Source: Chitinophagaceae bacterium (GTDB lineage Bacteria; Bacteroidota; Bacteroidia; Chitinophagales; Chitinophagaceae). From it: 64,000 nucleotides of DNA. Every line of letters starts with the position of its first letter. The first letter of the stretch is position 1. Shown here in pieces: positions 8,935 to 17,502 of the stretch. The position numbers were made by a program, and so were the translations under genes. The stretch spans positions 124,001 through 188,000 of the forward strand of contig CANGYR010000001.1 of NCBI GenBank assembly GCA_947458275.1, in the 5' to 3' direction. The notes below the pieces were generated by a model. The model was not told where the DNA came from and ran no database searches. It saw only the letters and a program-made list of their open reading frames with translations.

Positions 8935-10107
8935 TCAAGCATTCACTCCCATCCACGCCATCATTCCTATCCCCTGCTCAATAGCTCTTTCGTCTATATT
9001 GAATGTGGGGGTGTGCACGCTGCTGGTTATTCCTTTCTCTTTATTGCCTGCGCCGAGGCGATAAAAACATCCGGGTATTTTATGTGTATAGAACGCGAAG
9101 TCTTCCGCCCCCATGCGCAATTCTGTTTCAAACACATTGGATGCGCCCGCATATTCTTCAGCCAGCTTTCTTGCTTTTTCAGATAGTTCAACATCATTTA
9201 AAACAAAAGGATACCCAACATCTATTCTTGCATCTACCGTTGCACCCATGGATGCTACCAACGTTCTGGTATGATTAAGAATGAGATCGTGTGCTTTGAA
9301 ACGCCATTCTTCATTCATGGCTCTCAAAGTACCCATGAGCTTAACTTCAGAAGGAATGACATTGGTTGTGTAACCGCCGTTGAATGCTGTGATGGATAAA
9401 ACGGACGGATTAAACGGATCGTTGTTCCTGCTGATGATTTGCTGCAAACTGATGACCAGATGTGAGGCAATAAGAATAGGATCAACGGTATGATGGGGAT
9501 AAGCAGCATGTCCACCTTTGGATTTAATAGAGATGTAAATTTCGTCCGCACTGGCCATCACCATGCCACCGCGAAAACTAAATGTGCCCACTTCCATTCC
9601 CGGATGCACATGCAATCCGAAAATTTTCTCAGGAGCAGGATTTTCCAGTACACCGGCTTTTATCATCAAGCTGGCACCACCGGGATTTTTTTCCTCGCCC
9701 GGCTGAAAAATTAATTTTATTGTTCCTTCCCAATCTGATTTAGTTTCATTTAATATTTTAGCAGCACCCAGCAGACAAGTAGTATGTACATCATGACCGC
9801 AGGCATGCATAACACCTGCGTTTTTTGATTTATAAGGAACTTCGTTTGCTTCAGTTATCGGAAGCGCATCAATATCAGCACGTAAAGCAACCACTCTTTT
9901 ATCCGGATTCTTTCCCTTTATCAATCCTACCACACCGGTTTCGGCCGTTACCTGAAAAGGTATCTGCCACTCGGTTAGTTTTTGCTGAATAAACTTAGAT
10001 GTCTCAAATTCAACAAAACTCAATTCAGGATTTGCATGTAAATGATTTCGGACAGCTATGAATTCTGCAGCATAATCAGAAGCGAGTTTTTTTATCGTTG
10101 ATAACAT
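8935..10107 (-). CDS. M20D family amidohydrolase/peptidase
   Basis: 390 residues, matching N-acyl-amino-acid / hippurate-type amidohydrolases. The di-metal site motif HACGHDVH is at 101-108 (Cys103, His105 ligands), the catalytic PGEEKNPGG with the general-base Glu near 138, and a metal-ligand GAEDFAFY near 353. These cytoplasmic enzymes remove acyl groups from amino acids or related amides. Exact substrate cannot be read. The stop codon directly abuts the simple-repeat tract downstream. Confidence 0.93.
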   Translation of the reverse strand: MLSTIKKLASDYAAEFIAVRNHLHANPELSFVEFETSKFIQQKLTEWQIPFQVTAETGVVGLIKGKNPDKRVVALRADIDALPITEANEVPYKSKNAGVMHACGHDVHTTCLLGAAKILNETKSDWEGTIKLIFQPGEEKNPGGASLMIKAGVLENPAPEKIFGLHVHPGMEVGTFSFRGGMVMASADEIYISIKSKGGHAAYPHHTVDPILIASHLVISLQQIISRNNDPFNPSVLSITAFNGGYTTNVIPSEVKLMGTLRAMNEEWRFKAHDLILNHTRTLVASMGATVDARIDVGYPFVLNDVELSEKARKLAEEYAGASNVFETELRMGAEDFAFYTHKIPGCFYRLGAGNKEKGITSSVHTPTFNIDERAIEQGIGMMAWMGVNA

Positions 10108-10187
10108 AGCTTTTTCTTTACTGATGTGAATTTACTTATTGTCTGCGTACAAAAAAAGTTCCGTTGACCGGAATCATATCATATCCC

Positions 10188-10646
10188 CTATTCTTCTGCA
10201 GCATTTTTATCAGATTTCACCTCCACCATTTCCGGTAAAAGATAAACATTGCCCGTTACAATTTTGGAAGCTAGAATCTGATTTCTTGTTTTTTCCGCTT
10301 CACTTTTATCTGTGAAGTTGCCGAATTTTAATTTGATGTAGGGCGACATGAAAATCATATACACTTTCTCATCAGGATACTGCTGCAACAGAGAAGATCT
10401 TACCTGCATAGCGAGTGCGCGATCGGTAGTATTGAGCAGCATCAGACGATACCCTCTTTCTGACTTTACCCTGTTTGCCAATCCCTCGTTATAATCAGCC
10501 AATTTTTTTGAAAGCAAATCAACGCGACTGTCTTTAATCAACGTAGCGTTTCCGGAAATAACCGTATCCATTTTTACTTTCTGAGAAAATAATGCAGATG
10601 ATATTAATACTGACAACAAAAACAAAAAGACTTTCCTGCAGTTCAT
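10188..10646 (-). CDS. SPOR-domain protein with signal peptide
   Basis: 152 residues. An N-terminal signal peptide (MNCRKVFLFLLSVLISSALFSQ) is followed by a SPOR-like repeat: YRLMLLNTTDRALAMQVRSS then IKLKFGNFTDKSEAEKTRNQ, the pattern of the peptidoglycan-binding fold. Probably periplasmic and septal or envelope-associated. It lies 29 bp downstream of secA on the same strand, likely co-transcribed. Confidence 0.8.
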   Translation of the reverse strand: MNCRKVFLFLLSVLISSALFSQKVKMDTVISGNATLIKDSRVDLLSKKLADYNEGLANRVKSERGYRLMLLNTTDRALAMQVRSSLLQQYPDEKVYMIFMSPYIKLKFGNFTDKSEAEKTRNQILASKIVTGNVYLLPEMVEVKSDKNAAEE

Positions 10647-10675
10647 TTTATTGATTTAATGCAATCCCGGATAAA

Positions 10676-13600
10676 TTATTTACCGTGACATTGTTTGTAT
10701 TTCTTCCCGCTGCCGCATGGACACGGATCGTTTCTCCCAATTCTCGGCTCTACCCTTACAGGCTCCTGTTTCACCGGTGTTGAAGGATCATAATAGTCAT
10801 TTTCATTGGCCGCATAATCAGCACCGGCAGCATCTATCTCCGCTTTATTCACATTCATCTTGCTCATGTCTGTCTTCTGCGTTCTGCCTTCTCTGATACC
10901 TGCAGTATTGGTCTGCTCTATGGGTATGCCGGAGTGACACAAGAAACTGACGATATTTTTATTCACTTCATCATTCATCTGTTTGAAGGCATTGAATGCT
11001 TCAATTTTATAAATGACGAGCGGATCTTTTTGTTCATACCCTGCTGTCTGTACACTGTGACGCAAATCGTCCATATTGCGCAAATGTTCTTTCCAGGCAT
11101 CATCAATCAAAGCCAACGTGACTCCCCTTTCCAACGCACTCATGAGTTCTCTTCCTTCTGTCTCGAAATATTTATCGAGATTGGCAATGGCCTGAATACC
11201 ACGCTTGCCATCTGTGAAAGGAACAGATACATTTTCAATGTGAGCACCTTGCTCCTTACGGATATTTTTGATGATAGGCAGTGTCTGCTCCGTGATGTTT
11301 TTTCTTTTCTGATTGTAATGCTCAATGGCCTCGTTGTATAATTTATTGATTACTTCAGCGTCATCAGATTTATCCAGCTCTTCTTGGGCTATGGAAGTAT
11401 CAATACCAAAATTCAAAATAGCGGACAGTTTGAAATCCTCATGATTACCGGTTTCTTTAGCTGCTATCGCCAATCCTTCTGCTACAGAGTAAAAAGCATT
11501 GTCAAGATCAAGTGCCAGTCTTTCTCCAAACAAAGCATGGTTTCTTCTGCCATAAACAACATGACGCTGTTTGTTCATCACATCATCATATTCGAGTAGG
11601 CGTTTCCGTATGCCGAAGTTGTTTTCCTCTACTTTCTTCTGAGCACGCTCGATACTTTTGGTAATCATGCTGTGCTGAATCACCTCTCCTTCTTTGTATC
11701 CCATTCTGTCCATCAGCCCTGCGATACGCTCACTTCCAAACATTCGCATGAGGTCATCTTCCAGTGATACATAAAAATTACTTGTTCCGGGATCTCCCTG
11801 TCTACCGGCCCTACCGCGCAACTGCCTGTCTACACGACGGCTCTCATGACGCTCCGTACCAATTATAGCCAAACCACCCGCCTCTTTCACCCCGGGACCA
11901 AGCTTGATATCCGTACCTCTACCCGCCATGTTTGTTGCAATGGTAACCGCTCCTGCCAGTCCGGCTTCAGCAACTACCTGCGCTTCTTTGGAGTGCTGTT
12001 TAGCATTCAGTACGTTATGAGGAATATTTTTTTGCTTCATCATCCTGCTCAGCAACTCACTCACCTCAACTGATGTAGTACCCACCAAACAAGGCCTTCC
12101 GGCCGCACGAAGTGCCTCCACCTCTTCAATCACCGCTTTGTATTTTTCGCGTTTTGTCTTGTATACTTTATCCTGCTCATCCTTACGGACAGCTTTTACA
12201 TTGGTTGGAATACTTACCACATCTAATTTATAAATGCTCCACAACTCTGCTGCTTCAGTCTCCGCAGTACCCGTCATGCCAGCCAATTTGTGGTACATCC
12301 TGAAATAGTTTTGAAGCGTAACCGTTGCATAAGTCTGTGTGGATGCTTCAATCTTTACATTCTCCTTGGCTTCCAATGCCTGGTGCAGTCCGTCGGAATA
12401 CCTTCTTCCTTCCATTATACGACCGGTTTGTTCATCAACAATTTTAACAGCGGCGTCCATCACTACATACTCAACATCTTTATCAAATAAGGTGTATGCT
12501 TTAAGTAATTGCTGAACGGTATGAATGCGTTCTGCTTTCAAAGAATATTCATTCAGCAGCTGCTCTTTTTTCTGCAGTTTTTCATCTGCATCAAGCGTTG
12601 ATTTTTCAATAGCTCCCAGTTTGGTAGCAATATCTGGCAATACAAAGAATTCGGGATCTTCACCGCTTCTTGTAATCAGAGACAATCCGTTTTCGGTGAG
12701 CTCTACCTGATTATTTTTTTCATCGATAGAAAAATACAAACCCTCATCCACTTTTGGCATTTCCTTTTGCTGATCGGCGAGATAATAATTCTCACTCTTC
12801 TGCAATTTCACTCTCATACCCGATTCGCTGAGGAATTTGATGAGCGCTCCGTTTTTAGGCAACCCTCTGTGTGCACGCATCAGTGCCAGTCCGCCATCTT
12901 TAGGGTCATCATTGCCTTCGGCAATTTTTTTCTTTGCCTCAATCAAAAACTGATTCACAGCTTTTTTCTGCGCATCTACCAATTTTTCAATTCTTGGCTT
13001 CAAATCAAAAAACTGTTGTGTGTTATCACTGTGACCGACAGGGCCGCTAATGATCAAAGGCGTTCTTGCATCATCAATCAATACACTATCCACCTCATCC
13101 ACCATGGCAAAATGGTGTTTGCGTTGTACCATTTCATCCGGACGATGCACCATGTTATCTCTCAGATAATCGAAGCCGAACTCATTGTTTGTTCCGTAAG
13201 TAATGTCTGCATTATATGCTTTGCGACGGGCATCGCTGTTGGGTTCATGCTTGTCTATACAATCTACACGAAGTCCAAGCCATTCAAAAATTGGTCCGTT
13301 CCACTCACTATCCCTGCGGGCCAGATAATCATTCACTGTTACAATATGTACGCCTTCGCCCGCCAATGCATTCAGATAGGCCGGCAGTGTACTTACCAGC
13401 GTCTTACCTTCACCGGTAGCCATCTCAGCAATTTTTCCGGAGTGCAATACAGCACCACCAATCAACTGAACATCATAATGCACCATGTTCCATTTTACAA
13501 TATTGCCGGCGGCATTCCAGGAGTTCTTATAAATGGCGCGGTCACCTGAAATCGTTATGTGATCTTTTTTGGCTGCCAGTTCCTTGTCGAGTTCCGTTGC

Positions 13601-13996
13601 GGCAGATTCTACGTTTTCATTTTCCTTAAATCTGCGACCGGTTTCTTTTACCACGGCAAATGCTTCGGGTAAAATTTGCTCCAATATCTCTTCAATTTTC
13701 TTATCCCTTTGCTTCTTCATTTCATCCACCTCTCTGTATAATTCATCTCTGCCGGAAATGTCCTCTACCGGCAAATTTTCTGCCTGTTTGTTTTTCTCGG
13801 CAATTTCCTGATCTATTTGAGTAAGATGTGATTGGATACGGGCTCTGAACTCGTGCGTCTTGCCTCTCAGCTCATCATTGGAAATAGATTGATACTCGGC
13901 AAAAAAGCGACTCACTTTTTCAATGACTGGTGTAATTTTTTTTACGTCTTTCTCGCTCTTGCTGCCACCAAATAATTTTGATATTATGCCTAACAT
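10676..13996 (-). CDS. secA: Preprotein translocase ATPase SecA
   Basis: 1106 residues, long as usual for Bacteroidota (insertions in NBD1 and the C-terminal linker). The Walker A MATGEGKT is near 192-199, the DEVD box (FAMVDEVDSVLIDDARTPL) near 295, MAGRGTDIKLGPGV and QLRGRAGRQGDPG mark the second nucleotide-binding fold, and the C-terminal zinc SEC-C motif CPCGSGKKYKQCHG is intact for SecB/lipid contact. Drives protein export through SecYEG at the inner membrane. The start is near a divergent promoter region shared with atpG. Confidence 0.99.
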   Translation of the reverse strand: MLGIISKLFGGSKSEKDVKKITPVIEKVSRFFAEYQSISNDELRGKTHEFRARIQSHLTQIDQEIAEKNKQAENLPVEDISGRDELYREVDEMKKQRDKKIEEILEQILPEAFAVVKETGRRFKENENVESAATELDKELAAKKDHITISGDRAIYKNSWNAAGNIVKWNMVHYDVQLIGGAVLHSGKIAEMATGEGKTLVSTLPAYLNALAGEGVHIVTVNDYLARRDSEWNGPIFEWLGLRVDCIDKHEPNSDARRKAYNADITYGTNNEFGFDYLRDNMVHRPDEMVQRKHHFAMVDEVDSVLIDDARTPLIISGPVGHSDNTQQFFDLKPRIEKLVDAQKKAVNQFLIEAKKKIAEGNDDPKDGGLALMRAHRGLPKNGALIKFLSESGMRVKLQKSENYYLADQQKEMPKVDEGLYFSIDEKNNQVELTENGLSLITRSGEDPEFFVLPDIATKLGAIEKSTLDADEKLQKKEQLLNEYSLKAERIHTVQQLLKAYTLFDKDVEYVVMDAAVKIVDEQTGRIMEGRRYSDGLHQALEAKENVKIEASTQTYATVTLQNYFRMYHKLAGMTGTAETEAAELWSIYKLDVVSIPTNVKAVRKDEQDKVYKTKREKYKAVIEEVEALRAAGRPCLVGTTSVEVSELLSRMMKQKNIPHNVLNAKQHSKEAQVVAEAGLAGAVTIATNMAGRGTDIKLGPGVKEAGGLAIIGTERHESRRVDRQLRGRAGRQGDPGTSNFYVSLEDDLMRMFGSERIAGLMDRMGYKEGEVIQHSMITKSIERAQKKVEENNFGIRKRLLEYDDVMNKQRHVVYGRRNHALFGERLALDLDNAFYSVAEGLAIAAKETGNHEDFKLSAILNFGIDTSIAQEELDKSDDAEVINKLYNEAIEHYNQKRKNITEQTLPIIKNIRKEQGAHIENVSVPFTDGKRGIQAIANLDKYFETEGRELMSALERGVTLALIDDAWKEHLRNMDDLRHSVQTAGYEQKDPLVIYKIEAFNAFKQMNDEVNKNIVSFLCHSGIPIEQTNTAGIREGRTQKTDMSKMNVNKAEIDAAGADYAANENDYYDPSTPVKQEPVRVEPRIGRNDPCPCGSGKKYKQCHGK

Positions 13997-14089
13997 ATAT
14001 TCAGGTTGTATAAATAAGATTAATGCTTTAACTGTTCAATGTTGACAAATACAATGCTATATGCAAAAATTCGCCAAATTGACAGTGCG

Positions 14090-14120
14090 CAAAGGTAATG
14101 CAACTCGGGGGTTATTCAAA
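14090..14120 (-). promoter_or_regulatory. secA promoter (Bacteroidota type)
   Basis: On the minus strand TTTG (14120-14117), a 19-bp spacer and TACCTTTG (14097-14090) match the Bacteroidota -33/-7 consensus TTTG-N19-TAnnTTTG. The predicted leader to the secA ATG is about 85 nt. Confidence 0.75.
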
Positions 14121-14157
14121 TTTCAGACAAAACGTGGTTGTTTTTGGAAAATCCCCC

Positions 14158-14187
14158 TTGAATTTCAGTGCTTTTCTCCTACCTTCG
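14158..14187 (+). promoter_or_regulatory. atpG promoter (Bacteroidota type)
   Basis: TTG at 14158-14160, a 19-bp spacer and TACCTTCG at 14180-14187, one base off the TAnnTTTG consensus. It is divergent from the secA promoter, the two core elements being about 40 bp apart, and suggests that atpG has its own transcript. Confidence 0.65.
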
Positions 14188-14249
14188 CAGCCAAAATTTA
14201 CCCTATGCGATATCATTGCTTAGGGACTTATTAAAATATTTTTTCTACT

Positions 14250-15131
14250 ATGAGTGGTGCATTAAAAGAAGTAAGACTTCGGATAAAAAGTGTTCAAAGC
14301 ACGCAACAAATCACCAAGGCCATGAAAATGGTTAGTGCCGCCAAACTCCGCCGTGCACAGGATGCGATTACACAAATGCGTCCTTACGCTATAAAACTGC
14401 AGGAAATGTTGAGCAATATTGTCAGCTCAAGTGAAGGAGAAGTCTCTATGAATTTGGCTGCAGAGAGACCGGTTGAAAAAGTCCTGATTATTGTGGTAAC
14501 AAGCGACAGAGGTCTTTGTGGCGGATATAACAGCAATCTGATTAAACTAACAAAGCAGACCATCCGTGAGAAATATGCTGATCAAAACAGCAAAGGAAAT
14601 GTTCAAGTACTGCCGATTGGTAAAAAAGGATATGAACATTTTACTAAAAACGGATTTAAGGTAGTGAGCGATTATTGGGATATATTTTCTGATTTGAAAT
14701 TTGAACGTGTTCAGGCCGCTGCAAAATATGCGATGGATTTATTTTCCGCAAAGGAACTGGATGCTGTTGAAGTTATTTACAGCGAATTCAAAAATGCCGC
14801 CTCTCAGGTATATATTGCTGAACAGTTTTTGCCCGTTCAGAAAGTGCAGGCAACTGAAAACAAGAAAAAATCAGATTTCATCTTTGAGCCCGACAGATCT
14901 GTATTAATTGCAGAACTGATGCCAAAGATTTTGAATACTCAATTATATAAAGCAGTATTGGATGCCAATGCCAGTGAGCATGGCGCAAGAATGACGGCAA
15001 TGGATAAAGCAAGTGATAACGCCAACGAACTGTTGAAATCATTGAAAATCAGTTACAACAGAGCGCGTCAGGCGGCTATCACTACAGAGTTGACAGAGAT
15101 TGTGAGTGGGGCGGCAGCGCTTAAAGGTTAG
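14250..15131 (+). CDS. atpG: ATP synthase F1 gamma subunit
   Basis: 293 residues with both conserved ends of the rotary shaft: the N-terminal coiled coil (LRIKSVQSTQQITKAMKMVSAAKLRRAQ, residues about 9-36) and the C-terminal helix (YNRARQAAITTELTEIVSGAAAL). The middle SDRGLCGGYN motif is present. It is alone here: no atpA, atpD, atpH or atpC beside it, unlike the usual atpA-atpG order, and it has its own promoter. Start ATG follows the promoter by about 60 nt. Confidence 0.98.
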   Translation: MSGALKEVRLRIKSVQSTQQITKAMKMVSAAKLRRAQDAITQMRPYAIKLQEMLSNIVSSSEGEVSMNLAAERPVEKVLIIVVTSDRGLCGGYNSNLIKLTKQTIREKYADQNSKGNVQVLPIGKKGYEHFTKNGFKVVSDYWDIFSDLKFERVQAAAKYAMDLFSAKELDAVEVIYSEFKNAASQVYIAEQFLPVQKVQATENKKKSDFIFEPDRSVLIAELMPKILNTQLYKAVLDANASEHGARMTAMDKASDNANELLKSLKISYNRARQAAITTELTEIVSGAAALKG

Positions 15132-15135
15132 AACC

Positions 15136-15252
15136 TGCCTCCGGCAGGTAGTTTGGGGTTTGGGGTTCGAGGTTGGGGGTTATTTTTACCGCGAACGCCA
15201 AACACTGCGAAGCAGTAACCCAAACGCCGCGAAGCGGCAACCAAACACCAAA
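15136..15252. repeat. Paired intercistronic repeat with micro-hairpins (atpG/scpB)
   Basis: After the atpG stop come a small hairpin CCTGCC-tcc-GGCAGG (15136-15150) and a G-rich tract of GTTTGGG/GGTTGGG units (about 15151-15182). Before scpB comes a C-bearing tract in which CCAAAC units alternate with tiny hairpins CTGC-gaa-GCAG and GCCGC-gaa-GCGGC (about 15196-15252). The order is G arm then C arm along the mRNA. Confidence 0.8.
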
Positions 15253-15262
15253 TAAAAAAGTA

Positions 15263-15967
15263 ATGGAAATATCCGAAATCATACCACATATCGAGGCGCT
15301 CATTTTCGCAAGTGAGCGTGCATTAACTTCTGCAGAAATAAATGAGCTGGTGAATACCGCTTTGGGCTTCATTGAAGACCGGGCAACACTGGAGCAGGTG
15401 GAAGCTGCCATTGAAGGTATCAAAGAAAAATACAACACTGAATTTTATGCATTTGAGCTGAGACAAATCGGCGGCGGATGGCAATTCCTTACCAAGCCTG
15501 CCTATCATAAAACTGTAGCGCTTCTTAATGGTGATAGATTTATGAAGCGTCTTTCTGCCGCTTCCATGGAAACGCTTGCCATCATTGCCTATAAACAACC
15601 GATTACAAAAAGCGAAATTGAGTCTATCAGAGGAGTGAACTGCGATTATGCCGTTCAAAAATTACTGGAGAAAGATTTGATTATTATTTCAGGAAGAAAT
15701 GAGGATGCGGTAGGTAAACCATTGCTCTATTCTACCTCCAAATCATTTATGGATTATTTTGGTATCAACAGCTCTGAGGAGCTTCCTAAAATCAATGAAG
15801 TGCTGATGGAAGAACTGGTGAAAGCTACAATTGTAAATCCGGAAGCAGATTCAGAAGTTGTTGACGCTGATGAAGCCGATTCGTCAACAAATGAAAATAT
15901 TGAAATCACTGAACAGGCCGATTCTGAGGACAGCGCTGAAGATAAACAGATTGCTCCTGAAGAGTAA
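15263..15967 (+). CDS. scpB: Chromosome segregation/condensation protein ScpB
   Basis: 234 residues from the ATG at 15263 (MEISEIIPHIEALIFASE); an in-frame upstream start at 15173 would translate the repeat tract and is rejected. Two winged-helix domains are visible (SAASMETLAIIAYKQPITKSEIESIRG near 95-120 is the family signature). Partner of ScpA and SMC in the condensin complex. The tail is acidic (many E/D from 200 on). No scpA nearby. Ends at a good terminator. Confidence 0.95.
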   Translation: MEISEIIPHIEALIFASERALTSAEINELVNTALGFIEDRATLEQVEAAIEGIKEKYNTEFYAFELRQIGGGWQFLTKPAYHKTVALLNGDRFMKRLSAASMETLAIIAYKQPITKSEIESIRGVNCDYAVQKLLEKDLIIISGRNEDAVGKPLLYSTSKSFMDYFGINSSEELPKINEVLMEELVKATIVNPEADSEVVDADEADSSTNENIEITEQADSEDSAEDKQIAPEE

Positions 15968-15995
15968 GCCTTGTGCATTTGAATAAACATATTTG

Positions 15996-16026
15996 AACGA
16001 GGCATTGCAAGGTGCCTCGTTTTTAA
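15996..16026 (+). terminator. Rho-independent terminator after scpB
   Basis: Nine-base stem AACGAGGCA (15996-16004) and TGCCTCGTT (16013-16021) with an 8-nt loop, followed by a T-rich run. Confidence 0.88.
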
Positions 16027-16049
16027 TTTAACAATAAAAATCAAGCAAA

Positions 16050-17255
16050 GTGGATCAATTAACCAACCAACAACTGATTGAAATCGCCAATGAATTTGGA
16101 ACACCTGTCTATGTGTATCATGCTGAAAAAATTTCAGCGCAATATCAAAAGCTTTCGAATGCATTTAGTGGAATTCAAAATAAAATTTTCTACGCATGCA
16201 AAGCGCTCACCAACATCAACATTCTCAAGCACCTGCTTTCATTAGGTGCTTGCCTGGATTGCGTGAGCATCAACGAAGTGAAAATTGGTCTGCTTGCAGG
16301 CTTCTCGCCAAAAAATATTCTCTTTACCCCAAACTGTGTAGATTTCAGCGAAATCACCGAAGCCAAAGAGCTCGGCGTAAACATCAACATAGACAATATT
16401 TCCATTCTGGAACAATTCGGCAATACTTACGGTAACAGCTACCCGCTTTGCATTCGCCTGAATCCTCACATCATGGCAGGAGGAAATGTAAAAATCTCTA
16501 CCGGTCACATCGACAGTAAATTCGGTATTTCCATTCATCAACTGAGACATATAGAAAGAATTGTAAAAACAACCAATCTCAATATAGAAGGCATTCACAT
16601 GCATACCGGCAGTGAAATCAAAGACATCAATGTGTTTTTGATGGGACTGGAGGTAATGTTTAATGTGGCTGAGCATTTTCCCAATTTAAAATACATCGAC
16701 ATGGGAAGTGGTTTTAAAGTACCCTATCAACCGGGAGATAAAGAAACTGACGTGGAATTATTGGGTAGCAAAGTGGCAGAAGCATTTTCTAAACTGGAAA
16801 AAGAAACGGGCAAAAAACTGGAAGTATGGTTTGAGCCCGGAAAATATCTGGTAAGTCAATCGGGATACTTTTTAGTAAAAGCCAATGTCATCAAGCAAAC
16901 TCCGGCTACGGTTTTTGTGGGAGTAAACAGCGGGTTCAATCATTTGATACGCCCGATGATGTATGATGCTTATCACCAGATTGAAAATATCTCCAATGCC
17001 GGCGGCACTCCCAGAATCTACACTGTTGTGGGTAATATCTGTGAAACCGACACTTTTGCGTGGGACCGAACCATCAGCGAAGTGAGAGAAGGCGATATTC
17101 TGGTAATGTACAATGCAGGTGCTTACGGCTTTGAAATGTCTTCTAATTTCAACTCCAGACTCAAGCCGGCAGAGGTTTTGGTGAAAGATGGCCAATATAC
17201 ACTTATCAGAAAAAGAGACTCCCTGGAAGACATGCTCAAAAATCAAATTTATTAA
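16050..17255 (+). CDS. lysA: Diaminopimelate decarboxylase
   Basis: 401 residues. Last step of lysine synthesis: decarboxylates meso-diaminopimelate with PLP. The PLP lysine is Lys51 in FYACKALTN, followed by HMHTGSEI (phosphate loop region), GSGFKVPY, EPGKYLVS and the active-site CETDTFAWDR near the C-terminus (Cys331 region). The frame starts with GTG at 16050, directly in register with the family start; no ATG lies upstream in frame before the scpB terminator. Short class typical of Bacteroidota. Confidence 0.95.
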   Translation: MDQLTNQQLIEIANEFGTPVYVYHAEKISAQYQKLSNAFSGIQNKIFYACKALTNINILKHLLSLGACLDCVSINEVKIGLLAGFSPKNILFTPNCVDFSEITEAKELGVNINIDNISILEQFGNTYGNSYPLCIRLNPHIMAGGNVKISTGHIDSKFGISIHQLRHIERIVKTTNLNIEGIHMHTGSEIKDINVFLMGLEVMFNVAEHFPNLKYIDMGSGFKVPYQPGDKETDVELLGSKVAEAFSKLEKETGKKLEVWFEPGKYLVSQSGYFLVKANVIKQTPATVFVGVNSGFNHLIRPMMYDAYHQIENISNAGGTPRIYTVVGNICETDTFAWDRTISEVREGDILVMYNAGAYGFEMSSNFNSRLKPAEVLVKDGQYTLIRKRDSLEDMLKNQIY

Positions 17256-17502
17256 CTTCAGAGCGGAGGTCCTATATAGCGCCTGACTGAGAGAAAAATG
17301 GTTTAGATGGTTGAGAGATTTAGGAGTGTAGGGAGAATACACAAATATTTAACCTAAACCATCTAAACTTCTAAACAGCTAAACCTTATAGTGAGGAGCC
17401 TGTGTGAGGTAAAAGGCATTATTCACTCCTATTTCTTAAATTGCAACACTTTATGTGCGGCGGTATACAATTGCTGTGCTTTTTTTAACCAATCATTGCA
17501 TA
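17256..17502. other. lysA-maeB spacer
   Basis: 247 bp without a gene. It holds the paired repeat described separately and an AT-rich segment before maeB. No convincing promoter or terminator was recognised. Confidence 0.5.
17301..17385. repeat. Paired intercistronic repeat: GTTTAGATGGTT hairpin (lysA/maeB)
   Basis: GTTTAGATGGTT at 17301-17312 is perfectly complementary to 17357-17368. Around it the first arm continues with GAGAGATTTAGGAG and the second is a CTAAAC array with 8- to 9-bp period up to 17385. G-bearing arm first, C-bearing arm second along the plus-strand mRNA. No gene inside the loop. Confidence 0.82.

Noticed and set aside
12767-13549. 260-codon plus-strand frame within secA
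   Set aside because: Antisense shadow of a well-conserved secA region.
13997-14249. Possible small gene or RNA in the secA-atpG spacer
   Set aside because: Only the two divergent promoters can be supported.
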